Below, piece after piece: positions 7,798-14,806 of a stretch of DNA of 64,000 bases. Location of the stretch: positions 42,978 through 106,977 of the forward strand of contig ONDE01000008.1 of assembly GCA_900316515.1 (NCBI GenBank), in the 5' to 3' direction. The notes beneath the pieces are model-generated. The model saw only the letters and a list, made by a program, of their open reading frames with translations, was not told the origin of the DNA and searched no databases. This DNA is from an uncultured Bacteroidales bacterium (GTDB lineage: Bacteria; Bacteroidota; Bacteroidia; Bacteroidales; P3). Each line of letters starts with the position of its first letter. Within the stretch, counting starts at the first letter, position 1. The position numbers and the translations under genes were made by a program.

Positions 7798-8721
7798 ATG
7801 ATAGACACGCTAAATATGATGATTGGGAGCAAATTGATGAGCGGAATGAGTCCGTTGTCGATTGATAAATATATCTCGATGGATAAAACGGGAATATATG
7901 TGCGAAAAGGGACTCCGTATATAGTTGGTCACATAAACAACTACCGAGTGTATGCCGACGACAATGGAATCCGCCTATCCGGCAGCATCGCCAAGTTGAG
8001 CAAGGGAGAAAATGTGTCCACCCCAACACATAAGGACATCGACAATGGCCTCCAGTTACTGTCAGACACATTACATCTCGACGTTGGTATGGCCTCGGTT
8101 CTAAGAATCGACATTGCTTGTACATTTGGAATGAGCAACCCCGTTGCCAACTACTTAAACTTGTTGACATCCATACCAGGATATGAACGCGCATCCGTTG
8201 GAGACAATTCCCTCTACTTTTATTCTCCCAATCGCAAACTGTACTTTTACGACAAGCGAGCCGAATTGTATAGCCGTGGGGAACGTATTCCTCGCACATG
8301 GTTGAACATACCCAATCTGTTGCGTTATGAGATGAGATTCAACTGGACGGTGGGGAAGCAAATTGTTCAAGACACACTCAAAGCCTCCTGCCTCCGAGAG
8401 CGCCAGCCGATGGTGCGGCTGGCGAGATTATGGGCGCAGGGGTACCAGCATATCGCGAAAAAGCAGGACGATCCATTCTTGAAGGTGATGACTCCTAAAG
8501 ATGCCATAAATGTAATGCTTATTGACTTGTTGCGGAATGCGCCCGACAATTATCTTGACAATGTGGATGAAAGACTAAAGCAATCTGGCAATCTTGACAA
8601 AAAGCGACGATACCGGATGCGACAACAAATTGAGGGGAAGATGAGATTATACAATAATCCTTTAATAAACGAACTTGATGCTGAGATAGAATCGGCAAAA
8701 GCAAGCCTCGGCGGTTGGTAA
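7798..8721 (+). CDS. Phage/plasmid replication initiator-like protein (gene II/X type)
   Basis: About 307 residues from the ATG at 7798; the frame is open further upstream but has no ATG there. The pattern resembles rolling-circle initiators of the filamentous-phage gene II/X class: an N-terminal strand region, VLRIDIACTF, YFYDKRAELYSRG, then LLRYEMRFNWTVGKQI, and a basic helical C-terminus. The Tyr/Asp/Lys cluster YFYDKRAEL is where such proteins place part of their nicking centre. It probably starts replication of the excised element, perhaps using the repeats at 7679-7723. Family assignment comes from motif recall, not a search. Confidence 0.6.
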   Translation: MIDTLNMMIGSKLMSGMSPLSIDKYISMDKTGIYVRKGTPYIVGHINNYRVYADDNGIRLSGSIAKLSKGENVSTPTHKDIDNGLQLLSDTLHLDVGMASVLRIDIACTFGMSNPVANYLNLLTSIPGYERASVGDNSLYFYSPNRKLYFYDKRAELYSRGERIPRTWLNIPNLLRYEMRFNWTVGKQIVQDTLKASCLRERQPMVRLARLWAQGYQHIAKKQDDPFLKVMTPKDAINVMLIDLLRNAPDNYLDNVDERLKQSGNLDKKRRYRMRQQIEGKMRLYNNPLINELDAEIESAKASLGGW

Positions 8722-8798
8722 AACACCTCCAAATGTCACATAGTTACCAGTCCCAACGCGCACGCGCGCGAGGGGCAACACCTAAACACCAAAAGACA

Positions 8799-9212
8799 AT
8801 GCCTAACAAGCCATACAAGAAACCGAGCCTTGAACAGTTGGAAGCCGTCCTTAAAGTCACTGGTGGCATTCTGTCCAGGACTGCAGAGATACTGGGATGC
8901 TGTCGCCTCACCCTCCGCCGTTGGATACGAAGCGACCCTGAATTTGCCAATGCTATTTACGATGCTCGGATGCTGACATTCGACAGATGTTTCTCCTCTG
9001 CACAACTTCTTGCCTTCGGCATACCCATCACAGAAAACGGACAACTGAAAGGATGGAAGGTACGTCCCGATATACCAATGCTGATATTCCTCATGAAGAA
9101 GTTAGGCCGCGAGGAAGGTTTCGACCCCGACCACCCCAAAAAACCGAAGAACCGAGAGAAAACAAAAATGGAGCGATGGATTGAGCAAGAAATGAGTAAT
9201 TCCCCGAGCTGA
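8799..9212 (+). CDS. TerS-like helix-turn-helix protein
   Basis: About 137 residues from the ATG at 8799; in-frame starts at 8733 and TTG 8715 are possible. It has a helix-turn-helix (GGILSRTAEILGCCRLTLRR), then SDPEFANAIYDAR, then a helical stretch RPDIPMLIFLMKKLGREEGF and a basic tail. This is the layout of phage small-terminase DNA-binding proteins, where a DAR-type linker is followed by a 'MLIFYLKTKG'-like helix. In phage satellites a lone terS redirects packaging. No large terminase is nearby. It could instead be a transcription regulator. Confidence 0.55.
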   Translation: MPNKPYKKPSLEQLEAVLKVTGGILSRTAEILGCCRLTLRRWIRSDPEFANAIYDARMLTFDRCFSSAQLLAFGIPITENGQLKGWKVRPDIPMLIFLMKKLGREEGFDPDHPKKPKNREKTKMERWIEQEMSNSPS

Positions 9213-9322
9213 ACTTCCATGCCCCCATCTTCAGCATGCTCACCTATGCCGATCAATGTTATTTGAAGAACTACTCCCTATCAAGCATCGAAAATCACTT
9301 CCATCCGCAGGAAAATGACTGA
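9200..9322 (+). pseudogene. Possible remnant reading frame after the TerS-like gene
   Basis: A 41-codon open stretch follows a stop at 9197-9199 and ends TGA at 9320-9322. It lacks a start except an internal ATG (MLTYADQCYLKNYSL...). Codon use looks protein-like, so it may be the tail of a deleted or frameshifted gene. No homology is recognised. Confidence 0.2.
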
Positions 9323-9404
9323 GAATTGGCTGAAGGGGCCGGAATTAGAATTAAAGTAAGTTTCACATGATGCACCGTGCGGAATACAAAACTATAAAAA
9401 GAAC

Positions 9405-9433
9405 CACGGCAAGCGTGGGTAACGCTTGCCGTG
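9405..9433 (-). terminator. Terminator of the HEPN/SecB-like operon
   Basis: CACGGCAAGCG-TGGGTAA-CGCTTGCCGTG, an 11-bp perfect stem. On the minus strand it is followed by GTTCTTTTTATAG, placing the terminator about 25 bp past the SecB-like stop codon. Confidence 0.85.
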
Positions 9434-9458
9434 AGATTTCCTTAGTTCTGATTGTTTT

Positions 9459-9881
9459 TTATTTCTGCTTTTGGTTGGCTGAATTCTGGAAATTTACAAT
9501 GGGAAGAACAATAGGAGGAATGCCAGCCTTGATAGAAAGACTGCTAATATGTTCACGGATATATGGGAAGATAATAGCAGCTCCGTTGATACGGCCAAAA
9601 TTTTCTAGATTATCTGCCAAAGGTGTCTCTCCGACACACTCGAACACACCAACCATTTTAGCCTCAATTCTCACCTGGGATTTACCCTGAAACTGTTGAT
9701 TAATAACCACTTGTAACATGACGTTAACCGTTTTTCCATCAATATTTACGGCCGTATTAATATTGAGATTGTTTTCGACGTTGGGGTCGAATGAAACGGC
9801 ATCCTCACGGTGAAACATGCTATCAATTAGCAATATATGCTGGAGGGTGAATCCTGATCTAGTGATATCTTTCTGTTCCAT
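9459..9881 (-). CDS. SecB-like chaperone
   Basis: A 140-residue SecB-fold protein. The SecB signature is clear near the C-terminus: FPYIREHISSLSIKAGIPPI at 105-124, then VLPIVNF, matching the 'FPYLREAISDLTTRAGFPPL' region of housekeeping SecB. The N-terminal half fits the SecB beta-sheet (NINTAVNIDGKTVNVMLQVV). SecB homologues encoded next to a toxin-antitoxin pair act as dedicated chaperones that fold the antitoxin, as in mycobacterial TAC systems. Here it is the last gene of an AT-rich three-gene operon on a mobile element, so that role is more likely than export. There is a 14-bp gap to the preceding gene. Confidence 0.85.
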   Translation of the reverse strand: MEQKDITRSGFTLQHILLIDSMFHREDAVSFDPNVENNLNINTAVNIDGKTVNVMLQVVINQQFQGKSQVRIEAKMVGVFECVGETPLADNLENFGRINGAAIIFPYIREHISSLSIKAGIPPIVLPIVNFQNSANQKQK

Positions 9882-9895
9882 ACTATTAAATGTTT

Positions 9896-10348
9896 TTAAG
9901 CAGCAAACGAATATTCTATTACCGGTGTAGATGGAATAGAATAAGGTGCTATATTAAAATCATAATGGCCTAGCTTAGAAGAACTGAATTCTCGATTATC
10001 AATTTTGTGAATTGAAAAGAATGGGGAAATCGCAATTGGCTTTACCTCGTTTACTGTATAATCGGAATTCCTATATTGGACACCATATTTAACGATTTCT
10101 GGGTTTTCTAATTTTGAAAGGGAATCTTCGGAAATAAAATAGATACATTCTGTAGGAAATAGTCTCACAAATTCAGAGAAAGTATCACATTGCCAATCAA
10201 GGAACTGGGCGTTTTCATATACAGAAAGCGGAGTAACCTCAATTGCATAAGTGTAAGAAAAAGCATCATACTGCATTCTTACTCTAGCCGTAGGGAACAA
10301 TGTGACCAACTGATTAACTTTTTGTTCGACAAAAACTTTAGATATCAT
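9896..10348 (-). CDS. Unknown 150-aa protein, candidate antitoxin of a TAC module
   Basis: I do not recognise this family. The protein is mixed alpha/beta, without signal peptide or membrane segment. Its first 110 residues look like a compact domain. The last ~25 residues (HYDFNIAPYSIPSTPVIEYS and FAA) are proline- and aromatic-rich and look unfolded, which resembles the chaperone-addiction tails that SecB-like chaperones bind in TAC antitoxins. It overlaps the HEPN-like gene by 4 bp (ATGA) and lies 14 bp before the SecB-like gene, so the three are co-translated. The antitoxin role is inferred from order and tail. Confidence 0.8.
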   Translation of the reverse strand: MISKVFVEQKVNQLVTLFPTARVRMQYDAFSYTYAIEVTPLSVYENAQFLDWQCDTFSEFVRLFPTECIYFISEDSLSKLENPEIVKYGVQYRNSDYTVNEVKPIAISPFFSIHKIDNREFSSSKLGHYDFNIAPYSIPSTPVIEYSFAA

Positions 10349-10758
10349 GTTTTAGGTTTGATATATTTATTCAAAATGTTTATCACTTCCTCGGCATACG
10401 CTATCGCACGCTCACTATCATTCTTGAAAATTGTGTGCTCAGTATAATCGGCCTTTATTCTAAACCCCTTCAAATCATTAATTTTACTATTAAATCTACT
10501 ATAATCATATTTTGCTTCTGGGGTATTGAGACTTATAAGATAACTACTAAACTCACTATTGAGAAGATTATGGTTTCCTGCACGAGAATCCTGCAAGTCT
10601 GCCTTAGTTTTGTGTTTGATATAATACCAAAAATACTGTACTAATTGCAGACAAGCATAGTAAGCACAATGAGGCACGCACAAATAATTATCATTCTTGT
10701 GCAACTCTTTTGCAGTGCTAAGCATCTGACCTTGTTTTGATTGATAAGATGTCGTCAC
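10345..10758 (-). CDS. HEPN-like protein, candidate toxin
   Basis: 137 residues, all helical. N-terminal CAYYACLQLVQYFWYYI (31-47) matches the 'AYYAMFxAAxxLL' helix of HEPN proteins. The C-terminal FRIKADYTEHTI (99-110), followed by RAIAYAEEVINIL, matches the HEPN 'R..ADY...A..FL' end. HEPN toxins are often RNases with an Rx4-6H motif. Here Arg100 and His108 are seven residues apart, slightly wide, so catalysis is unproven. The start is GTG at 10758, preceded by an in-frame stop two codons earlier; ATG at 10725 is an alternative. As first gene before a putative antitoxin and a SecB-like chaperone, a toxin role is inferred. Confidence 0.7.
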   Translation of the reverse strand: MTTSYQSKQGQMLSTAKELHKNDNYLCVPHCAYYACLQLVQYFWYYIKHKTKADLQDSRAGNHNLLNSEFSSYLISLNTPEAKYDYSRFNSKINDLKGFRIKADYTEHTIFKNDSERAIAYAEEVINILNKYIKPKT

Positions 10759-10904
10759 TATTTATGCCGCCATAAAAAGTTCTGCAAAGATATAAATATT
10801 TTTTGAACTGACAAAATTTATTTATTTAAATATAAAAAAGTGAGGGGAAGTTGGCAGGGGGGATATTGAACTGAAATATCTACTTTTGTTTTGAAAGTAG
10901 TAAA

Positions 10905-10942
10905 CCGAGGGCGAGGCCGGGAGGTCTCGCCCTCGGATTTTT
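10905..10942 (+). terminator. Strong terminator hairpin before DUF4248
   Basis: CCGAGGGCGAG / CTCGCCCTCGG stem, extended inside by three further pairs around a GGGA loop, followed by ATTTTTAATGTTTT on the plus strand. A TACTTTTG promoter-like box lies at 10881-10888 on the same strand, which would make only a very short transcript. On the minus strand the hairpin could end the DUF4248 gene. Confidence 0.75.
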
Positions 10943-10962
10943 AATGTTTTGGGGAGATTACT

Positions 10963-11166
10963 TCAGGGTTCGCCGAGGAAGGAGAAGAGGATTTGGAGTT
11001 GGCGGGGGGAGAGGCGTTTTTGGGCGGGGCGGTAGCCGGTGGGGCGGAGGGCGTCGAGGAGGCCGGGGGTGAGGTTGATTTCACGGGCGAGGAGACGGCT
11101 CGCGGTTTTCTTGCTACAGCCATCAAAATAGGCCATAGCAAGGTCTTGCTTGAATTGGTAATGCAT
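10963..11166 (-). CDS. DUF4248 family protein
   Basis: A 67-residue Bacteroidales-specific protein. The family frame is evident: YQFKQDLAMAYF near the start, a central helix ending LLDALRPTGY, then RLSPRQLQILFSFLGEP at the C-terminus, where the family ends in a similar 'LGEP'. Function is unknown; the size and charge suggest a small nucleic-acid-binding or regulatory protein. DUF4248 genes are frequent in mobile and phage regions. Its start codon lies inside a long hairpin (see 11162-11236). The gene is far more GC-rich than the HEPN/SecB operon beside it, suggesting a separate origin. Confidence 0.8.
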   Translation of the reverse strand: MHYQFKQDLAMAYFDGCSKKTASRLLAREINLTPGLLDALRPTGYRPAQKRLSPRQLQILFSFLGEP

Positions 11167-11236
11167 AGATTTGAAATTTTTTGTTAAACATTTTGGCTGT
11201 AAGGCCGTTGTTTGTTTGGAAATTTCAAACTATGCA
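11162..11236 (-). promoter_or_regulatory. Leader hairpin enclosing the DUF4248 start codon
   Basis: AAATTTCAAACTATGCA (11220-11236) pairs with TGCATAG-A-TTTGAAATTT (11162-11179) apart from a single bulged base. In the minus-strand transcript the second arm contains the DUF4248 AUG, so folding would hide the start site. The loop is about 40 nt and contains a small GGC/GCC stem. Confidence 0.6.
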
Positions 11237-11263
11237 GTGAGGAAAGAAAAAGAGAAAAAGGCC

Positions 11264-11289
11264 GCGACAGGCGCGGGTGCGCCTGTCGC
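11264..11289 (-). terminator. Terminator downstream of the lipoprotein gene
   Basis: GCGACAGGCGC-GGGT-GCGCCTGTCGC, an 11-bp perfect stem. On the minus strand it is followed by GGCCTTTTTCTCTTTTTC. It lies about 95 bp after the lipoprotein stop. Confidence 0.85.
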
Positions 11290-11383
11290 AGGTATGGGCC
11301 AGATTATTTACTGAAATTTATAACATTGCGGCGAGGGATTTGATGGTGTGGTGTTGCATATTGGAGGTGCTTTTGATGGTTCG

Positions 11384-11830
11384 TTATTCCGCCAGCGGAT
11401 GGTAAGTTCGATTTAAATCGGTGGTGATGGTAGTGTCGGCGGGATTGTAGCTGAAGGAAATCGGATTTTCAGGATGGGTGGTGAGCCAATAGGCACCCTC
11501 CAGCGTGAGGCCGTCGAAACGGTACTTGATGTCGTCGAGAGATTCAATAATTACCTGCCCGTTACTGCTTAAGAGGCCATAATCCGTCCCTGTGCTGTCG
11601 GTGACGAAACGCAAAACGTCCTTGTCAGTAACATTGCCGTCCACACTCAAATTTTCCCACGCAGTGCCGACGAGCGACACAGGCTGTGGGTCGGGTTGTT
11701 GCGGCACGGTGTCGGTGGGGCCGGCGGGGATAGTGTCGTTAATGTTGAACATGTCGTCGGGGTCGCAGGCGACCAGCAGCATTGTGCCCAAGGCAAGTGC
11801 GGCGAGGGATTTGATGATGTTGTGTGTCAT
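11384..11830 (-). CDS. Lipoprotein of unknown function
   Basis: 148 residues with a type II signal peptide: MTHNIIKSLAALALGTMLLV followed by AC (lipobox LLVAC, modified Cys22). After the Cys come Asp residues (DPDD) and a Pro/Thr-rich linker (PAGPTDTVPQQPDPQPV). The C-terminal ~95 residues look like a small beta-rich domain (GTAWENLSVDG...LRFVTDSTGTDYGLLS) of lipocalin-like or copper-resistance-like type. Predicted to be membrane anchored and periplasmic or surface exposed. Two palindromes lie upstream at 11869-11908. Confidence 0.85.
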   Translation of the reverse strand: MTHNIIKSLAALALGTMLLVACDPDDMFNINDTIPAGPTDTVPQQPDPQPVSLVGTAWENLSVDGNVTDKDVLRFVTDSTGTDYGLLSSNGQVIIESLDDIKYRFDGLTLEGAYWLTTHPENPISFSYNPADTTITTDLNRTYHPLAE

Positions 11831-11868
11831 ATTGAATCTGTTTTAAAGAGTGTGTTTTCAATCTTAAA

Positions 11869-11908
11869 ACGATACCTCGTATCGTATGGTGGTCGATACC
11901 TCGTATCG
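11869..11908. promoter_or_regulatory. Pair of identical palindromes upstream of lipoprotein gene
   Basis: CGATACCTCGTATCG occurs twice (11870-11884 and 11894-11908) with a 24-bp period. Each is a 6-7-bp inverted repeat around CTC. They lie about 40-80 bp before the lipoprotein ATG and just past the stop of the BspA-like gene. Two evenly spaced palindromes suggest a dimeric repressor or activator site. Folding in RNA is the alternative. Confidence 0.6.
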
Positions 11909-11929
11909 TTTCACATGCCCTTCTAATGC

Positions 11930-13405
11930 TTACTTCATTACTACGATTTTCCGCGCCGGACGGTCGCCGACCTTCACAATATAAACTCCCGTGGGCAGTG
12001 CCTCATTGCGGACGCTGCGGCCGGTGATGTCGTAGATGCGGACGCTCTCGCCCTCGGCTCCCTCGACCACGATGCGGTCTCCGAGCGTATAGATGTTGAT
12101 GGCGTCCTCTTCGATACCGTCAATTCCTGCACCGCAGTCGGCCTGAATATTATGAAATTGGCTCCAATAGGGGGCTGCGGCGTAGAGCGAGTCGCTATGG
12201 CAGGGAACGATGAGGGTAAGGTTGCTGTTCATCTGGGTGAAGGTGTTGGCGAAAGCCACGGGTGGCTCTGGGGCAAGGGAGACAAGGGTGTCTATGTTGC
12301 GGCATTGGAAGAAGGCGGCCTCGCCAATATGAGTGAGACCTGCAGGCAGCGTGAGTTTCGTCAACTCCCAACACTCGTGGAACGCCGCTGTGTCGATATA
12401 TACCACCGAAGAGGGGATATTCACCTCCTCCAAACCTGTGCAGCCGAAGAAGGTCTGGTAGCGGATGGTGTCGATGCCCTCGGGGAGCCGTATCTTCTTG
12501 ATGCTGCCCGAATAGTTGTAGCAGAAAGCCATACGTCCGATATACTGCACCGAGTTAGGAACAATTATAGAGTCAAGATGAGTGCATGAATTGAAAGCCC
12601 CATTGTCAATGAATGTCACACGGTTGCCCAGTTCAATCTTCTTCATGTTGCTGTAGTAGAAAGCACCGTTGCCGATAGTGGCAGCCGCGTCATCGATAGT
12701 CACTGTGGCAGTAGGCCGGAATGCCGAATAGAACGCCGACTTGCCTATATGTTTTACCGTCGAAGGAATGGTAATTCCCTCCAACCCGTCGCATACTCCG
12801 AAAGCCTGATTTCCAATGGTGTCGAGCCCTTCGGGGAGCGTGACGGAGGTCAGCGATGATTTATAGTAGAAGGCTCGTGTCCCGATAACACGAACAGTGA
12901 CTGGCACCACTGCCGAGGTGATGTGACGGCTGGCGGTGAGGTGGGTCTTGCTGTTGTCGGAATAGAAAAGGCTGTCCTCCTCGTATCCGTTCACCGTGTT
13001 GGCGCCCCAGGGGCTTCCGGTAGCAATTCCGTGGTAAATGACATTGGGAACCAGCGAGAAAGCCTTGTTGCCTATAATCGTAATCCCATCGGGGACGGTT
13101 ATTGTCTCAATCTCCAGATGGCTTTGAAAGGCTTCTTCGGACACTTCCGTGACAGCGTATCTCACTCCCTCATGCTCCACGCTGTCGGGCAGCACAAGGT
13201 CGGCGTTGTATTGGATGTAATGTGTGTTGTACGACCAAGCGTCCCCGCGCACGCTGACGTGGTGTGCCGCCGAGTCGACGATGGTGCAGAGCAGCGTGTC
13301 GCCCTGCGGGGTGACGGCCTGGAAATCGTAACTTGACTGTGCCTTTGCGGCGGTGGTCATGGTCAGCACCGCGAGGAGTGCAAGGAGTGTTTTTGTACGT
13401 TTCAT
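11930..13405 (-). CDS. BspA-like leucine-rich-repeat surface protein with T9SS sorting domain
   Basis: 491 residues from the ATG at 13405. The upstream extension to 13468 overlaps the promoter and is unlikely to be translated. A signal peptide (MKRTKTLLALLAVLTMTTAA, KAQ) is followed by about ten LRR_5-type repeats of ~23 residues (for example LTSVTLPEGLDTIGNQAFGV and KHIGKSAFYS). The last ~70 residues form a T9SS type A sorting domain (VRIYDITGRSV...GVYIVKVGDRPARKIVVMK). BspA-like proteins bind host or matrix proteins. The gene is preceded by a promoter of the same bipartite type as that of the nearby ECF sigma gene. Confidence 0.92.
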   Translation of the reverse strand: MKRTKTLLALLAVLTMTTAAKAQSSYDFQAVTPQGDTLLCTIVDSAAHHVSVRGDAWSYNTHYIQYNADLVLPDSVEHEGVRYAVTEVSEEAFQSHLEIETITVPDGITIIGNKAFSLVPNVIYHGIATGSPWGANTVNGYEEDSLFYSDNSKTHLTASRHITSAVVPVTVRVIGTRAFYYKSSLTSVTLPEGLDTIGNQAFGVCDGLEGITIPSTVKHIGKSAFYSAFRPTATVTIDDAAATIGNGAFYYSNMKKIELGNRVTFIDNGAFNSCTHLDSIIVPNSVQYIGRMAFCYNYSGSIKKIRLPEGIDTIRYQTFFGCTGLEEVNIPSSVVYIDTAAFHECWELTKLTLPAGLTHIGEAAFFQCRNIDTLVSLAPEPPVAFANTFTQMNSNLTLIVPCHSDSLYAAAPYWSQFHNIQADCGAGIDGIEEDAINIYTLGDRIVVEGAEGESVRIYDITGRSVRNEALPTGVYIVKVGDRPARKIVVMK

Positions 13406-13431
13406 TGTCTTGATGATATTATGTTTTCTTA

Positions 13432-13477
13432 CTATATATATACCCCAAAATCGGGTCGAATCTGACATCGGGGGTGA
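13432..13477 (-). promoter_or_regulatory. Candidate ECF-type promoter P1 of the BspA-like gene
   Basis: On the minus strand: TCACCCC, two bases, ATGTCAGATT (13459-13468), exactly 16 bp, then TATATATATAG (13432-13442). The -10-like box is about 27 bp before the ATG. The same elements with identical spacing occur before the sigma gene at 14807-14854. The match spans positions that need not be conserved for coding. Confidence 0.7.
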
Positions 13478-13482
13478 TTTTT

Positions 13483-13953
13483 TTAGGATTCGCCAGTTGA
13501 CTTCTTCATGTTGTAGTAGAAGACGGTATGCATTTCGGCGGCATTGCAGGTGTGGAAGACGGCGAATGTCTTGGTGTCGCAGGAGATGGCGAGGATTTCG
13601 GCATCGGGGAAGTCGCCGCGAACGATTTGCGCGTAGTCGTGGCGGTTGACCTGACGGGAGAAGATGGCGTGGGGGTCGATGTCCTCTATGGTTTCGACAA
13701 TGTCGGAGATGGCGAAGTCGGCGCAGAGTGCCTGCCAGGCGCTGTCGGTGGTGGCTTCGAGGAGGGTGACGTCGAGGGTGAGGGTGTCATTGACGGGGAA
13801 GTTGTGGATGTAGCTGGCGGCTATGCCGTCGGCATTTTCGTAGCGGCGGTAGAGGTCGCTGACGTGGCGCTCGGGGAGGAGGTAGCGCCAGGCGGCGACG
13901 GCGGCGACACCGAGGAGGGTGAGGAGGAGGAAGGCGAGAATCCACTTTTTCAT
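13483..13953 (-). CDS. DUF4252-like membrane-anchored protein of ECF module A
   Basis: 156 residues from the ATG at 13953, whose ATGA overlaps the stop of the previous gene. One N-terminal membrane anchor (KKWILAFLLLTLLGVAAVAA), then a periplasmic domain starting LYRRYENADGIAASYIHNFP. That start parallels LYKHYANRQGIKAYCVERYP in the module B protein at 15805, so the two are paralogues. DUF4252-type proteins commonly sit next to ECF sigma genes in Bacteroidota, and their role is unknown. A sensor or effector for the neighbouring sigma pair is an inference. Confidence 0.7.
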   Translation of the reverse strand: MKKWILAFLLLTLLGVAAVAAWRYLLPERHVSDLYRRYENADGIAASYIHNFPVNDTLTLDVTLLEATTDSAWQALCADFAISDIVETIEDIDPHAIFSRQVNRHDYAQIVRGDFPDAEILAISCDTKTFAVFHTCNAAEMHTVFYYNMKKSTGES

Positions 13954-14228
13954 AGGCTTGCCATCATTACGTTTACACGGGAGCAGGCATCGTCGGCGCA
14001 GCACTGGAGGTTGCCGCTGACGTAGGTGTCGGTGCGCTCGGGCATGAGGCGCGCGGCGGAGCCTACGCAGGCGGCGACGGCGACGACGAGGAGGGCGGAA
14101 CGGAAGATGTTCTGTCGGCGGCGCTCACGGCGTTCGACCCAGTCGGCGAAGCCGTCGGTCATGAAGCGGAGCTCATTACTAATGCGTGATTGCGTGAATG
14201 CGTTAATGTGTGAGTGGTTATCTTCCAT
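13950..14228 (-). CDS. Single-span membrane protein, candidate anti-sigma factor of module A
   Basis: 92 residues: a cytoplasmic N-terminal half of ~40 residues with a basic segment (VERRERRRQN), one transmembrane helix (IFRSALLVVAVAACVGSAA) and a short periplasmic tail containing Cys-Cys and a further Cys (NLQCCADDAC). It overlaps the sigma gene by 11 bp. Position and topology fit a minimal anti-sigma factor. The first ~15 residues (MEDNHSHINAFTQSR) are encoded by a low-complexity tract also found inside the giant T9SS genes. The tail resembles that of the module B protein (TYVSGNLQC versus TYASAGIYC). Confidence 0.7.
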   Translation of the reverse strand: MEDNHSHINAFTQSRISNELRFMTDGFADWVERRERRRQNIFRSALLVVAVAACVGSAARLMPERTDTYVSGNLQCCADDACSRVNVMMASL

Positions 14229-14748
14229 ACTGGCGGAGTTTTTTTATGATTCGGCTGATGCGTTGGTAGACGGCGTCGCGGGAGAGGGTGAGACCGGAGG
14301 TAGCGGCGAGGCGGTCGGCGATTTCCTGCGCGTCGTAGCCCTCGAAACGGAGTTGCATAAGCTGCTGTTCGTCGGGCGGGAGGAGTGCGAGGAGGTCGAA
14401 GAGGGTGTCGGAGAGGTCGAGGCCGGGGATGGCGAGGGTGTCGGCCAGCTCGTCGGAGAGGGGGTCCGGCTCGGGCTCCTGACGGCGGTGGAGGTCGAGG
14501 ATGACGGTCTCGGTGAGCTTTTCGAGCCAGCGGCGCTGCCGTGCCTCGGAGGCGGAGAGGTCGAGCTGGTCGAACTTGAGCCAGAGGACTATCCAGACTT
14601 CCTGTGCCAGGTCCTCGGCGCGGGCCTTGCGGTCGTCGCGGTTGCCGCGTCCGCGGCGGGCAAAGCGCCAGCAGACGCGCCACACCGTGGAGCGGTGGCG
14701 GCGCATGAAGGCGCAGTAGGCGTCGTGCCGGGAGGTGTCGGGTGTCAT
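14218..14748 (-). CDS. ECF RNA polymerase sigma factor, module A
   Basis: 176 residues from the ATG at 14748; GTG at 14751 is an alternative. Region 2 includes RAEDLAQEVWIVLW. Region 4 includes LPPDEQQLMQLRFEGYDAQE followed by IADRLAATSGLTLSRDAVYQ, a normal sigma-70 region 4 helix-turn-helix. The linker is acidic and proline-rich. It directs polymerase to a small regulon, probably including its own promoter P2 (14807-14854) and P1 before the BspA-like gene. Head of a three-gene operon with a candidate anti-sigma factor and a DUF4252-like protein. The gene is very GC-rich compared with module B. Confidence 0.88.
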   Translation of the reverse strand: MTPDTSRHDAYCAFMRRHRSTVWRVCWRFARRGRGNRDDRKARAEDLAQEVWIVLWLKFDQLDLSASEARQRRWLEKLTETVILDLHRRQEPEPDPLSDELADTLAIPGLDLSDTLFDLLALLPPDEQQLMQLRFEGYDAQEIADRLAATSGLTLSRDAVYQRISRIIKKLRQYGR

Positions 14749-14806
14749 CACTTCTTGCTGTTAATCGTTGGCGGGTTTTCGGGCACGATTTCAAAACCGT
14801 GCCCCT

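Noticed and set aside
9459..9881. Housekeeping SecB
   Set aside because: It is short, sits on a mobile element as third gene of an AT-rich operon after a HEPN-like gene, and the locus has no export genes; a specialised chaperone is more likely.
10941..11141. Alternative minus-strand frame over DUF4248 (Pro/Ser/Ala-rich)
   Set aside because: The overlapping 67-residue frame matches the DUF4248 pattern ending in LGEP; this one has no recognisable feature.
11162..11236. Invertible promoter with flanking inverted repeats
   Set aside because: The arms are only about 40 bp apart and one overlaps the start codon; no invertase gene or full promoter lies between them. A leader hairpin explains it better.
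13406..13468. Upstream start (MSDSTRFWG...) for the BspA-like protein
   Set aside because: The codons coincide with the ATGTCAGATT / TATATATA promoter elements, and the ATG at 13405 begins a standard signal peptide.
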